NCBI RefSeq assembly: GCF_001927245.1
Contig: NZ_MJUX01000013.1
Span: 24,106-88,105, forward strand
DNA from: Acuticoccus yangtzensis
Lineage (GTDB): Bacteria > Pseudomonadota > Alphaproteobacteria > Rhizobiales > Amorphaceae
Direction of reading: 5' to 3'
Length of the DNA stretch: 64,000 nt
This document shows positions 44,603 to 53,943 of the stretch, one piece after another. The notes under the pieces are model-generated. The model did not search any database, was not told where the DNA came from, and saw only the letters and a program-made list of their open reading frames with translations. Position numbers and translations under genes: made by a program. Within the stretch, counting starts at the first letter, position 1, and each line of letters begins with the position of its first letter.

Positions 44603-45385
44603 TCAGCCGAGCCAGACATCGAGGAACAGCATGACGACAAGGCCGACCGACAGCCCTAGCGTGGCCTTGTTCTGATGGCCGCTGCGGTGCGTCTCCGGGA
44701 TGATCTCGTGGCTGATGACGTAGAGCATCGCCCCGGCCGCGAACGCGAGACCCCACGGAAGGAGCGGCTGCGACAAGGTGACGACACCCGCGCCGAGAAC
44801 ACCGCCGACCGGCTCCACGAGCCCGGTCAGAGCCGCGATGCCCCACGCCCTGATCCTGCTGTACCCCTCGCCCAGAAGCGACACGGCGACCGCGAGACCC
44901 TCCGGCGCGTTCTGCAGCCCGATCCCGATCGCGAGGGGCATTCCTGCGGTCAAGCCGTCCGCGCCGAAGCCGACGCCGACGGCGAGGCCCTCGGGGAAGT
45001 TGTGGATCGTGATCGCGATGATGAACAGCCACACGCGCCGCAGCGAGGCCGCTTCCGGTCCTTCCCGTCCCGACTTGAAGTGCTCGTGAGGCAGCCGGTC
45101 GTTCATGAGCGCCACCGCGCCCATGCCCAGAAGGATCGCGACGCAGACGATGGCGGCAGGCGCTGCGCCGTTGTCGAACCGAGGCTCGGCTGCGTCGAGG
45201 GCGGGAATGATGAGGGAGAAGAACGAGGCCGCCAGCATCACGCCGGCGGCGAAGCCGAGGGACAGGTCCCGTGTGGCGCGCGACGGCACCTTGCCGAACA
45301 GGACGGGCACGGCTCCGACCGAGGTCATGAGTCCGGCGGCGAGGCTCCCTAGGAAGCCGAGCGTGACGGGGGACAAGGGGTCCAA
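44603..45385 (-). CDS. ZIP-family metal transporter
   Basis: A 260-residue protein with eight helices. The binuclear metal centre is formed by TIHNFPEGLAVGVGFG and IGIGLQNAPEGLAVAV; SHEIIPETH follows. ZIP proteins normally import Zn(II) and other divalents, which is unexpected in a resistance island; a GufA-type bidirectional role is possible. The start is TTG at 45385. Confidence 0.88.
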   Translation of the reverse strand: MDPLSPVTLGFLGSLAAGLMTSVGAVPVLFGKVPSRATRDLSLGFAAGVMLAASFFSLIIPALDAAEPRFDNGAAPAAIVCVAILLGMGAVALMNDRLPHEHFKSGREGPEAASLRRVWLFIIAITIHNFPEGLAVGVGFGADGLTAGMPLAIGIGLQNAPEGLAVAVSLLGEGYSRIRAWGIAALTGLVEPVGGVLGAGVVTLSQPLLPWGLAFAAGAMLYVISHEIIPETHRSGHQNKATLGLSVGLVVMLFLDVWLG

Positions 45386-45444
45386 GCTTTACGCCTTTCG
45401 GAACTGACGGCGACAGTGGCCGCAGGGGCTTTCGAGGTGGGGGG

Positions 45445-45915
45445 TCAATCCTGCGGACCCCGGGCGGCAATCCCGAGGATGGGCACCTCGACCGCCACCT
45501 CGTCCCCGTCGGACAGGAGGATCATCAGAACGAAGCTTTCGCCCCGATTCATCGGGCGCTTCAGTCGCATCAGCATGGCATGGAGGCCCCCCGGCTCCAG
45601 CGCGACGGTCGCGCCGGGCGCGATCTCCACCTCTCCGGCCGACGCCATCGAGCTCACTCCGTCGGCGCTCATCGACGTGCGATGGATCTGCGCATTTTCC
45701 GCAAGGTCGGTCTCGAGGCCGATGAGTCCGACAGGCTCCTCACTGACGTTGCGGATCTCCATGTAGGCCGCGCCAGGACGGCCCGTCCCGATGGATGCGC
45801 GGGACCATGCGTTCTCGACGACGATCCTGTCGGCTCTAGCCGATGCGGACGCCGCGATGGCGAGCGGCAGCGCCAGAGCCATCGCCGCAGCCCACGCCAT
45901 GGTTCTTGGGTTCAT
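45445..45915 (-). CDS. PCuAC-type periplasmic copper chaperone
   Basis: A 156-residue secreted cupredoxin-like protein. Cu(I) ligands are in AQIHRTSM (His78, Met82), Met90 and GGLHAMLM (His112, Met114). PCuAC works with SCO in loading cytochrome oxidase Cu-A, and two SCO genes lie in the same region. The ATG at 45915 begins the signal peptide; a start at 45951 would fall in the promoter. Confidence 0.9.
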   Translation of the reverse strand: MNPRTMAWAAAMALALPLAIAASASARADRIVVENAWSRASIGTGRPGAAYMEIRNVSEEPVGLIGLETDLAENAQIHRTSMSADGVSSMASAGEVEIAPGATVALEPGGLHAMLMRLKRPMNRGESFVLMILLSDGDEVAVEVPILGIAARGPQD

Positions 45916-45942
45916 CGTTGATGCTCCTGCCAGTCGCGGCGT

Positions 45943-45973
45943 GCCGTACACCTTACAGCTGCTGGAGGTTCAA
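45943..45973 (-). promoter_or_regulatory. MerR-type promoter of the PCuAC gene
   Basis: On the minus strand: TTGAAC, 19-base spacer with CTCCAG-ca-GCTGTAAGG, then TACGGC. It occupies the divergent gap between the PCuAC gene and the MerR regulator, so it may serve in regulator autocontrol too. Confidence 0.75.
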
Positions 45974-46048
45974 GGCCGGTCTGTGAGCGAGAAACGTTGC
46001 CCAACGCGGGCGTTGAACATACAAAGACTATAGGTTTGAGGAGGGTGT

Positions 46049-46477
46049 ATGCTGACGATCGGCGCGTTGGCGAAGCGGACCGGCACGAAGGTCCAGACGA
46101 TCCGGTACTATGAGGAAATCGGTCTGATGCCCGAGCCCGGCAGGACCGAAGGCGGGCAACGGCGCTACGGAGCCGACGATCTCGACAGGCTCTCGTTCAT
46201 CCGCCACGCGCGCCAGCTGGGCTTCCCGCTTGGTGCGATCCGCGAACTCCTGGATCTCGGCGACCATCCGAACCGACCGTGCGAGGAGGCCGACACGATC
46301 GCGCGACGGCACCTGAAGCAGGTGGAGCGCAGGATCGCACGGCTCAATGCGCTGCGAACCGAGCTGCGCCGCATGGTGCGCGAATGCGGCGGCGGGCGGG
46401 CAGCGGAATGCCGCGTTCTGGAGGTGCTGCGCGACCACGCCGAATGCCTGACCGATCACGAGGAGATCGGGGCCTAA
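46049..46477 (+). CDS. MerR-family metal regulator, CadR/PbrR-like
   Basis: A 142-residue MerR regulator. N-terminal HTH: MLTIGALAKRTGTKVQTIRYYEEIGL. Cysteines at 78 (NRPCEEAD), 113 (RECGGG) and 121 (AECRVLE) match the three-Cys site of the ZntR/CadR/PbrR group; a fourth Cys is at 133. It should respond to Pb, Cd or Zn and activate the four 19-base-spacer promoters at 38492, 44555, 45943 and 46828. Good gaggag site before the ATG. Confidence 0.9.
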   Translation: MLTIGALAKRTGTKVQTIRYYEEIGLMPEPGRTEGGQRRYGADDLDRLSFIRHARQLGFPLGAIRELLDLGDHPNRPCEEADTIARRHLKQVERRIARLNALRTELRRMVRECGGGRAAECRVLEVLRDHAECLTDHEEIGA

Positions 46478-46519
46478 GGATATCCCATGGCTGCCCTGCC
46501 CGGGAACGTTCAGCGTTGC

Positions 46520-46806
46520 AGGGCGATCGGAGACACCGCGGCTCGCTCGGGTGAGATGAGGACATGATGTTGGAATAGGCGGCAGTGAGCATCAGAGCCG
46601 CCAACACCTTCAGCCTCAACGACCTCGCCGCCAACCTCGGCATCGTCGTCGCCGGGGGTCTGGTGGCTTGGCTCGGCGCGAACTGGCCGGACCTCCTCGT
46701 GGGGGCCGTCGTGGCCGGCATCGCGGCCTGGGGCGGGATCGAGATCCTGCGCGACGCGCATGGGGAGCAACACAACGCGGTGCACGGGGCCGGCACGCCG
46801 AGCTGA
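46520..46806 (+). pseudogene. CDF transporter C-terminal remnant
   Basis: The frame open from 46585 (GTG) to 46806 encodes SLNDLAANLGIVVAGGLVAWLGANWPDLLVGAVVAG, which matches the last two helices of small cation-diffusion facilitators, with the HxxxD-type site partly replaced (LNDLAAN). The preceding bases to about 46520 resemble the missing part but contain stops. It lies just before the intact CDF gene. Confidence 0.6.
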
Positions 46807-46827
46807 CAGGCTTCGCGTCTGGTCCCC

Positions 46828-46858
46828 TTGAAGCTACAGCGGCTGTAGGAACTACATC
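46828..46858 (+). promoter_or_regulatory. MerR-type promoter of the CDF transporter
   Basis: TTGAAG, 19-base spacer with CTACAG-cgg-CTGTAG, then TACATC. It is the most symmetric of the four sites and the closest to known CadR/PbrR promoters. It lies 41 bases upstream of the CDF start. Confidence 0.85.
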
Positions 46859-46899
46859 CTTCTCCATGACGCCGAGCACCCCCGTCAGGAGACGTTCCC

Positions 46900-47844
46900 G
46901 TGCCGCATGATCACAGCCATGCCCACCTCGACCCGAAGTCGGGCGATCGCCGGGTGTCCATCGCCATCTGGGCGAACGGGCTGCTCACCGTCGCGCAGAT
47001 CGTCGGCGGCATCCTGTCGGGCAGCCTCGCGCTGATCGCGGACGCGCTGCATAACTTCTCCGACATGGCCTCGCTGGTGATCGCCTTCGCGGCGCGAAAG
47101 ATCGCGCGGCGGCCGGCGGACGCGCGCATGACATTCGGCTACGGCAGGATCGAGATCGTGGCCGCGCTGATCAACTACACCACGCTCATCATCGTCGGCG
47201 TCTATCTGATCTACGAAGGAGGCATGCGCTTCCTCGACCCGCCGCAAGTCGAGGGATGGACGGTGGTGATCCTCGGCGGCGTGGCGCTCGTCGTGGACAC
47301 GCTCACCGCGCTGCTCACCTACTCGATGCAGCGGGGCAGCGTGAACATCCGAGCGCTATTCCTGCACAACCTGTCGGACGCCTTCGCCTCGGTCGCGGTG
47401 GTGGTCGGTGGAACCCTCATCATCCTCTACGACATGCGCTGGGTCGACCCGGCGATCACGATCGGGATCGCGCTCTACATCCTCTATCTCGCGCTCACCG
47501 AGATCGGCGGCCCGATCCGCACCTTGATGCTGGGCAGCCCGCCCGACCTCGACAACGAGGCGGTGGTGGATGCGATACGTGGCGTGGAAGGGGTCGCCGA
47601 CGTCCACCACGTGCACTTTTGGCAAATGCAGGAGCACGAGGCGGCGCTCGATTGCCATGTGGTCCTCGCCGAGGAGGGCTGGGCCCGCATGGAAGCCATC
47701 AAGTCCGGGATCAAGGACCGCCTGAAGGATCGGTTCGGCATCGACCATTCGAGCCTGGAGTTCGAGCGTCTGGATCGGGCGCATCGGGACGCGCCGCTCT
47801 ATGGGCACGCAGACGCAAGCAAGGGTAAGAGCCATGTTCACTGA
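46900..47844 (+). CDS. czcD: CDF-family zinc/cadmium exporter (CzcD type)
   Basis: A 314-residue six-helix protein exporting Zn(II)/Cd(II) against protons. The transport site is HNFSD (His51, Asp55) and HNLSD (His156, Asp160). Histidines cluster at both ends (HDHSHAH; C-terminal KSHVH). The cytoplasmic domain has VADVHHVHFWQM. Start is GTG at 46900. The stop overlaps the SpoIIAA-like gene by 11 bases. Confidence 0.92.
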   Translation: MPHDHSHAHLDPKSGDRRVSIAIWANGLLTVAQIVGGILSGSLALIADALHNFSDMASLVIAFAARKIARRPADARMTFGYGRIEIVAALINYTTLIIVGVYLIYEGGMRFLDPPQVEGWTVVILGGVALVVDTLTALLTYSMQRGSVNIRALFLHNLSDAFASVAVVVGGTLIILYDMRWVDPAITIGIALYILYLALTEIGGPIRTLMLGSPPDLDNEAVVDAIRGVEGVADVHHVHFWQMQEHEAALDCHVVLAEEGWARMEAIKSGIKDRLKDRFGIDHSSLEFERLDRAHRDAPLYGHADASKGKSHVH

Positions 47845-48196
47845 GACATTGACGCAGCACGACGACGTCATCGGGATCGCCTGCGAGGGAAAGCTCACCG
47901 AGGCGGAGCTGAAGTCGATGCATGCGCTGCTTCATGAACGCTTGGGGCAGGTTTCGAAGCCCGGCCTCTTCCTCGATCTCACCGGGTTCGAAGGCTACGA
48001 AGGGCTCGCGGCGCTCGGCGAGGACCTCAAGATGGATACCGCCCACCGCAACGACTTCGGACGGATCGCCATCGTCGGCGAAGGGCGGTGGATGGAATGG
48101 GGGACGTCGCTCGCGTCGCTCCTGACCCGATCCGAGATGCGCTGGTTCGAGCTCAGCGAGAAAGACGAAGCGGTGACTTGGGCGCGATCCAGCTGA
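47834..48196 (+). CDS. SpoIIAA/STAS-like protein
   Basis: A 120-residue protein of the SpoIIAA-like (DUF3478-type) family: VIGIACEGKLTEAELKSMHALLHE then LFLDLTGFEGYEGLAALGEDLKM and FGRIAIVGEGRWMEWGTSLASL. These are soluble STAS-fold proteins of unknown ligand, often beside membrane transporters. It is translationally coupled to the CDF gene. The ATG at 47834 gives the normal family N-terminus. Confidence 0.82.
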   Translation: MFTETLTQHDDVIGIACEGKLTEAELKSMHALLHERLGQVSKPGLFLDLTGFEGYEGLAALGEDLKMDTAHRNDFGRIAIVGEGRWMEWGTSLASLLTRSEMRWFELSEKDEAVTWARSS

Positions 48197-48307
48197 TCGC
48201 GGTGAGGATAGACAACCTCGAGCTGCTCGCCGCGCCGGTGGAGCCCCGCGAAGCCGGCGAGTAGACACGTAAGCGCGATCCGAGCGCGCGACCGGAAGAC
48301 GACGACC

Positions 48308-50227
48308 ATGCGCCAACGGACGTGTGAGATCGACCTGGGTGATGCCCCGCCGATCGTGATCGATGCCGAAGACGCGGTGAGGCGCTTTCGAAGATCCTCC
48401 GTCATCAGACGATGGATTCTCGGTTACGTGACGGCGAGCGTCACCGCGACGACGCTCATGGCCGGCGCGTTGTGGGCCGCGTTCGACCGCCCAAGCTCAC
48501 GCTTGCCCTTTGTCGTCGCTTCGCCAGCCCGTTCTCCTCTTTACACGCCCAACGCGCCAAAGACGGACATGCTCAGGGCTGAGCCTGCGGCGGGAACCGT
48601 CGAGGCGCACGGCGGTGCCATCGCGGTCGCTGTCGTCGAGAAAGAGCGCAACACGAAGAGGGTCGAGACGCGGCCCTATCGCTACACCGACCAGTCGCTC
48701 GCCGCGTCACTCCGCATCGAGGCGCCCGCCGTGCCGCCATACGATCTCGCCCGCATCATCGGATCGATACCGCAGGAGACGTCCACCACGGACGAGATCT
48801 ACGGCGTGGGCCTCGAGGCCGACTTCGAGGTCACGATCAACCCATTTCCGACGAACGTGCCGGTGGAGGACTTCAGCTTCACCGAGGCGGACGATCGCGC
48901 TCACATCGCGCGCCCCTCGTCGGACGACGCGAACATCCAGGAGGCGCAGCGCACCGGGCCAGGGGACACCGGTCACGATGGCGAGGGCGCGTTCGAGGAG
49001 CTGCTTTCGACCGCGGCGACCGTGCCGCCCAACGTGACCATCCTGGAGGCGAACATCACGGAGCTGGTGAAGTCGGCCGCCGCAGCCGACCGCTTCGTGG
49101 ACCTTATCCAGGACGGCGACACCATCGAGGACATCCTCGTGGGCAGCGGTGTGATCCCTGCGGATGCCGAGGTTGTTCGCAAGCTGGCGCACCGTTTGCT
49201 GGGAGGCGGACTCCAGGCCGACGACGTCGTCGAGATTGAGTTCACCGTCGCCGGCGAGGGGGAGGTCGCGCGTCGCAAGGTCCAGCGCTTCACGGCTTAT
49301 CGGAGCTCGACCCCTCTTGTGAGCCTCGCTCGAGCCGAGGACGATCGTTTGATCGAGGCCGAGCCCATGCGCGAGACGGCGCCGATCGTGGATGCGGTGG
49401 TCTCCGTCGGCTCGAGCGGCCGCGGTCCGACGATCTACGAGGGAATCTATCGGGTCGGACTTGGCGAAGGGATGAGCGAGGCGCTCATTGGCAAGCTCGT
49501 TCGGGCGTTCGCGTTCGAGGTGGATCTGACGCAACCGATCGGCCCACAGGATCGGCTACAAGTCATCTTCAGCTCGCCGGAGGCCGAGGCGCAGGCTGCC
49601 TCCGGCGAGCTCCTCTTCGCCTCCCTGGCGGTCGCGGGTCTCGAGCACCGCGTCTATCGCTTCCGCGACCCCGCGAACGACACGGTCCGTCACTATGACG
49701 AGCGTGGGTTGAGCACGTCCCGGCTCCTCCTGCGCAAGCCGATCGGCGGCGGAGTTTTCCGCTCGGGCTTCGGAATGCGAAGCCACCCCATTCTCAAACG
49801 CCGGAGGATGCACAACGGCGTCGACTGGGCCGCAAGGCGGGGGACTCCGATCTACGCCGCAGGCGATGCGACCGTCGTGCGCGCAGGATGGCAGTCCGGC
49901 TACGGTAGAGCGGTGAGGCTGCGCCTGCGCAATGGGTATGAGGCGTTCTACGCGCACATGTCACGCATCGGCGACGGCGTGGAGGCGGGAACCCAGATTC
50001 GCCAAGGCGACATCGTCGGCTACGTTGGAACGTCCGGCCTATCCACCGGCAACCACCTGCACTACGAGGTCATCGTCAACGCTCGGCGGGTCGATCCGCT
50101 CGGCATCCGGATCCCGCGCGACAGCGAGCTGAACGGCGCTACGCTTGCTGCGTTCGCGCAGGAGCGTCAGCGCATCGACGCAATTGTCGACACAGCGCAC
50201 CAGGACCTGCGGCGGAACGCGACATGA
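48308..50227 (+). CDS. M23-family metallopeptidase, membrane-anchored
   Basis: A 639-residue protein: an anchor near residues 38-58, a long middle with a LysM-like/SH3-like region, and a C-terminal LytM domain with GFGMRSHPILKRRRMHNGVDWA (His and Asp Zn ligands) and GNHLHYEVIVN. It cleaves peptidoglycan cross-bridges. Similar M23 genes often accompany zinc and copper islands of alphaproteobacteria; the enzyme itself needs zinc. Confidence 0.88.
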   Translation: MRQRTCEIDLGDAPPIVIDAEDAVRRFRRSSVIRRWILGYVTASVTATTLMAGALWAAFDRPSSRLPFVVASPARSPLYTPNAPKTDMLRAEPAAGTVEAHGGAIAVAVVEKERNTKRVETRPYRYTDQSLAASLRIEAPAVPPYDLARIIGSIPQETSTTDEIYGVGLEADFEVTINPFPTNVPVEDFSFTEADDRAHIARPSSDDANIQEAQRTGPGDTGHDGEGAFEELLSTAATVPPNVTILEANITELVKSAAAADRFVDLIQDGDTIEDILVGSGVIPADAEVVRKLAHRLLGGGLQADDVVEIEFTVAGEGEVARRKVQRFTAYRSSTPLVSLARAEDDRLIEAEPMRETAPIVDAVVSVGSSGRGPTIYEGIYRVGLGEGMSEALIGKLVRAFAFEVDLTQPIGPQDRLQVIFSSPEAEAQAASGELLFASLAVAGLEHRVYRFRDPANDTVRHYDERGLSTSRLLLRKPIGGGVFRSGFGMRSHPILKRRRMHNGVDWAARRGTPIYAAGDATVVRAGWQSGYGRAVRLRLRNGYEAFYAHMSRIGDGVEAGTQIRQGDIVGYVGTSGLSTGNHLHYEVIVNARRVDPLGIRIPRDSELNGATLAAFAQERQRIDAIVDTAHQDLRRNAT

Positions 50228-50399
50228 GTGGGGGCGCGGCACCGGAGCTTCCTTCAGCATCGGCGCTGATTATGCGTCTGACGGGTGTAGCAGGGTGCAG
50301 TCTATCTCCAAGTGCGACATGCCAGCGACAACAAGGGGTTAGGTCGCATGGCCCCCGCGACGGCCACCTCGGCCTTCCGCGTCATCTGGGATACCCGGT

Positions 50400-50642
50400 T
50401 CACCCGCCGACCGCGGCGACGGCCGCTGCGAGTTCGGAAAGCGCCTCTGCCCGCGCCTCGGCTTGCGCGCTCTGCTGCCGCGCTTGAAGCACTTCGAACG
50501 CCTCGGCGAGGATTTCTGGGTTCTCGATCAAATGCTGGCGGATGAGGTCGCGGACCTCGGCTCGCTCGGCCTCAGTGAGGGTTTCGCCGAGCGCCATGAC
50601 GGGCACGAGCGCGAGAAACACAATAAGAGCTGTTCGGAGCAT
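50400..50642 (-). pseudogene. scsC: ScsC homolog truncated before the active site
   Basis: An 80-residue frame with a signal peptide and the helical region LTEAERAEVRDLIRQHLIENPEI, matching residues 1-80 of the ScsC at 11898, and then a stop. The thioredoxin domain with CPYC is missing; the sequence beyond the stop does not continue the homology. It is the last gene of the second cluster copy. Confidence 0.85.
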
Positions 50643-50649
50643 CGGGCAC

Positions 50650-52782
50650 CTATGGTTCGTTCACGGCGAGCGCGTCGGGGTTGCGGCCTCGGGCTTCCTC
50701 CAGCGCCGCGAGCACGTTCGTCACCGTCAGGAGTTCCGGGAGCGTCACGCCGTCCGGCCGGGCGGGGCCGAACGCCACGTTGAGCGGGATGCCGTAGCGG
50801 CCCCTCGCCTTCACGAAGTCCGCGATGGCCTCGTCCGGCAGGGTCCAGTCCGCCTGCATGGCGATCGTGCCCGGTGCGCCGAGCGCCTCGACGACGCGCG
50901 GCCGGTCGAGCGCGACGGCCTTGTTGTAGGCGCATGTGATGCACCAGTCGGCCGTCACGTCCACGAACACGACGCGGCCGTCACGCACGTGAGCGGCGAT
51001 CGCCGCGCGGTCGAACGGCATCCATCCCGGCGCCACGGCCTTCGCGGTGCGCTCGGTCCTCGGCTCGATCGTCACGGCGAGCACGATCGACGCCGTCGCG
51101 ATGACGGCGAAGGCGGCGGTTGCCGCGCGGGTGCCCGTAGTCTTCGCCGCGATCATCGGAATGACGACGGCGGTCAGCACAGCGACGACCGCCCAGGGAC
51201 CGGCTTGCGCCATGAGCACCGAAGCCAGCCAGGCGGCGACGAGGAGCATGGGCACCGTGAGGCCGCGCTGCACCCAGACCATCCACCGCCCCGGCCGTGG
51301 CAGTCGCATGACCGCACGGGGCAGCGCCGCGGCGACGAGGTAGGGCGAGGCGAACCCGAGCCCGAGGGCAGCGAAGGTCAGCGCGAGGTCGCCAACGCCA
51401 CCGCCGAGCCCGAAGCCGATCGCGGTGCCGAGGAAGGGTGCGCTGCACGGGGTCGCGATCAACGCGACCAGAAACCCGTCGGCCGCATCGCTCGCGTGGC
51501 CCCACTGGCCGAGCTTGTTCTGCCAGGTCGCCGGCAGGCGCACCTCGACCACGCCGGCAAGGTTCAGGGTCAAGAGGGCGACGATCGCGAGAAGCGCGCC
51601 TACGAAGACGGGCTCCTGGAACTGCATGCCCCAGAAGACGTCCTGGCCGAGCGCCTTCAGCACTCCGAGCGCCAGCGCCAGCACGGCCATGAAGCCGAGG
51701 ATTCCGCCGGCGGTTAGGGCGAAGGCGAGCCGTCGCTGACGGCGCTCCAGCCCCGAGGCACGGCTCATCGCCGCGAGCTTGATCGACAGCACCGGCAGCA
51801 CGCATGGCATGACATTGAGGATCAGCCCACCCAGAAAAGCGAAGCCGAGGATGAGCCACGCGCTCGCGGCGGGCCTGGAAGGAGCGCCGTCCCGAGCGAC
51901 CGGCGCTGTTCCCGCGGTCTCCGAGCCCGTGTCGTTCCATTGGGTGATCTGCGACGCGGGAACGAGACCTTCGGCGACGGTTCCGGAGAGGTCCAGCGGC
52001 GATCCCTCGCCGACGATGGTGAGACGCACGGGCGTGTCCGTCGACACCGGTTGCGACGCCGCGAGGGTCGCGCTCAGAAGCCCGCTCGGCTCCTCGCGCA
52101 GGAGACCCATGAGGGGGTCCGCCGCCTCGACCTCGGCGACGAGGAGCGCGCCGGAAAGGCCCGCAGGCGCGTCCGCGGACGTTTCGAGGTCAACCCTCAG
52201 CGCACCGTCCGGCGTCGCGGCCAGGCGCGAGAGCCCGACGCCTCGGTCCGCAGCCGGCACGGGGACCCTCGCCAAAGCGTCGGCGATCGGGGTCGAGTGG
52301 GCCGGCGGAAGGAACGCCACGTCGGCCGGGAACGCCACGTCGAACTGATAGCGTTCGGGGATGCAGACCGTGCCGCAGACGAGGAGATCGGCGGCGAGCG
52401 TCAGCCGGCCGCCTCGCGAAGGATCGGCGCGCTCCACGGCCAGCGGGAAGGTCACCTCGTCGGCGTAACCGAGCGCTGCGATGCCGAAGGCGACGAAGCG
52501 CTCCGGCGCGGGATACGAGAGTTCGGCCGCGACGACGTTCTCGGAACCCTCGACGTCGATGACGGGCGGCAAGCCCGTCGACCCCGCGGAGCGCCAGTAG
52601 GTCTTCCAGCCGGGCTCGAGCCTGACCTCCAGTCCCGCGACCAGCTCCCCACCTACCGAAGCGAGATGCAGCCGCGCCGCGCTGTTCGTGTTCTCCTGCC
52701 AGGAGGTCGCCGCATGAACCTCCTGGGCGAGCCCAAGCGCCGCGATGGCGGCGATAAGGGCCGACGCGAGCCGGCCTATCAC
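50650..52782 (-). CDS. scsB: ScsB/DsbD-like thiol reductase, second copy
   Basis: A 710-residue paralog of the protein at 9846 with the same parts: N-terminal LLVCGTVCIPE, membrane pairs NVMPCVLPV and [10 protein letters not shown], and C-terminal DWCITCAYN. It appears intact. With scsC truncated behind it, its reductant acceptor would have to be the ScsC of cluster A. The start overlaps the cytochrome stop (ATGA). Confidence 0.92.
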   Translation of the reverse strand: MIGRLASALIAAIAALGLAQEVHAATSWQENTNSAARLHLASVGGELVAGLEVRLEPGWKTYWRSAGSTGLPPVIDVEGSENVVAAELSYPAPERFVAFGIAALGYADEVTFPLAVERADPSRGGRLTLAADLLVCGTVCIPERYQFDVAFPADVAFLPPAHSTPIADALARVPVPAADRGVGLSRLAATPDGALRVDLETSADAPAGLSGALLVAEVEAADPLMGLLREEPSGLLSATLAASQPVSTDTPVRLTIVGEGSPLDLSGTVAEGLVPASQITQWNDTGSETAGTAPVARDGAPSRPAASAWLILGFAFLGGLILNVMPCVLPVLSIKLAAMSRASGLERRQRRLAFALTAGGILGFMAVLALALGVLKALGQDVFWGMQFQEPVFVGALLAIVALLTLNLAGVVEVRLPATWQNKLGQWGHASDAADGFLVALIATPCSAPFLGTAIGFGLGGGVGDLALTFAALGLGFASPYLVAAALPRAVMRLPRPGRWMVWVQRGLTVPMLLVAAWLASVLMAQAGPWAVVAVLTAVVIPMIAAKTTGTRAATAAFAVIATASIVLAVTIEPRTERTAKAVAPGWMPFDRAAIAAHVRDGRVVFVDVTADWCITCAYNKAVALDRPRVVEALGAPGTIAMQADWTLPDEAIADFVKARGRYGIPLNVAFGPARPDGVTLPELLTVTNVLAALEEARGRNPDALAVNEP

Positions 52783-53264
52783 TGCACGGCCATCTGCGCG
52801 TTCAGCGCGTCGTGGCGCTCGCGCACCTCGGCCGGCCAGCGGCTCTTGATGTAGGATAGGACCGTGACGATCTCCTCGTCGCTCAGCACACCTTCATAAG
52901 CGGGCATGTTGGACAGGTACGGCTCGCCGTTGCCCATCTCCTTCGGCGGACCCTCCTTGGTCAGCTCGAACAGCAGCGCGTCGGGGTGGTGCCAGGTGTG
53001 GCCGGTCTCGTCGTGCGGCGGCGCGGGCAAGCGTCCGTCGGGACCCCGCTCACGCCAGTTCGGCTGCCCTTCGAGGTTCGCGCCGTGGCAGGCGGCGCAT
53101 TGGGCAGCGTAGACCGTCTCGCCCAAGGCCACGACCTGCGGATCGTCCGGCAGAAGCGTCGTGGACGGCTCCAGCGCGCGCGGCCACAGAGCGACCGCGG
53201 CGACGCCCGCAAGGCCAAGCGCTGCGCTCGCACCGGCGAGGAGGAGAGGCCGTCGGCGAACCAT
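52779..53264 (-). CDS. Membrane-anchored cytochrome c, second copy
   Basis: A 161-residue protein with an N-terminal helix, [19 protein letters not shown] (haem site) and SNMPAYEG (axial Met), closely similar to the cytochrome at 9358. It is intact and overlaps both neighbours by one to four bases. Confidence 0.9.
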   Translation of the reverse strand: MVRRRPLLLAGASAALGLAGVAAVALWPRALEPSTTLLPDDPQVVALGETVYAAQCAACHGANLEGQPNWRERGPDGRLPAPPHDETGHTWHHPDALLFELTKEGPPKEMGNGEPYLSNMPAYEGVLSDEEIVTVLSYIKSRWPAEVRERHDALNAQMAVQ

Positions 53265-53941
53265 CAGCCGAGCAGCGGCGCGCTCGGCGGGCGCACCACG
53301 ACACGCGTGCCGTTAGGCACGCGGTCATAGAGGTCGATGATGTCCTGGTTGAGAAGGCGCACGCAGCCCGAGGAGACCGCGCGGCCGATGGAGTACGCCT
53401 CCTGCGTGCCGTGCAGGCGGTAGAGCGTGTCCACCCTCCCCTCGAAGAGGTAGAGCGCGCGGGCACCCAGCGGGTTGTCCAGCCCTGGCTCCATGCCATC
53501 ACGGTACTGTTCCAGCTCGGGCTCACGGGCGATCATCTCGGCAGGGGGCGTCCAGGTGGGCCACTTGCGCTTGAACGGGATGCGCGCGCGACCGTCCCAG
53601 CCGAACCCTTCGCGACCGAGGCCGACGCCGTAGCGCATCGCTCGGCCGCCCTCCATGGTCCAGTAGAGATAAAAGGTGCCGGTATCCACGACGACGGTGC
53701 CGGGCCGCTCGCCTGTGGGGTCCGGGACCTCGCGGCGCCAGTACCGCGGATCGACCTTGGAAAGGTCGACCGCAGGGATGGGGAAGCGCTCGTCCGGGCG
53801 CGGGCCATACATGGCCCGGTAAACCGGTGGGACAACAGGTCTCGCCGACGAGGCGAGCTGCGGCGACGGCGTCTCGGTGACCGTGCAGCCGCCGAGGAGC
53901 GCGGCGCCGCTGCCCAGAAGGAACGTCCTGCGGGCGAGCAT
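53264..53941 (-). CDS. L,D-transpeptidase lipoprotein, second copy
   Basis: A 225-residue paralog of the enzyme at 8666. The lipobox LLGGCTV and the catalytic [22 protein letters not shown] are intact. It starts with a twin-Arg-like ARRTFLLGSG. It may be the only functional transpeptidase in this cluster, since the smaller one is frameshifted. Confidence 0.9.
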   Translation of the reverse strand: MLARRTFLLGSGAALLGGCTVTETPSPQLASSARPVVPPVYRAMYGPRPDERFPIPAVDLSKVDPRYWRREVPDPTGERPGTVVVDTGTFYLYWTMEGGRAMRYGVGLGREGFGWDGRARIPFKRKWPTWTPPAEMIAREPELEQYRDGMEPGLDNPLGARALYLFEGRVDTLYRLHGTQEAYSIGRAVSSGCVRLLNQDIIDLYDRVPNGTRVVVRPPSAPLLG

Positions 53942-53943
53942 GG

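Noticed and set aside
48197..48307. tRNA or small RNA gene near the M23 peptidase
   Set aside because: I looked for cloverleaf elements and found none here or elsewhere in the window; no rRNA or tRNA gene could be supported.
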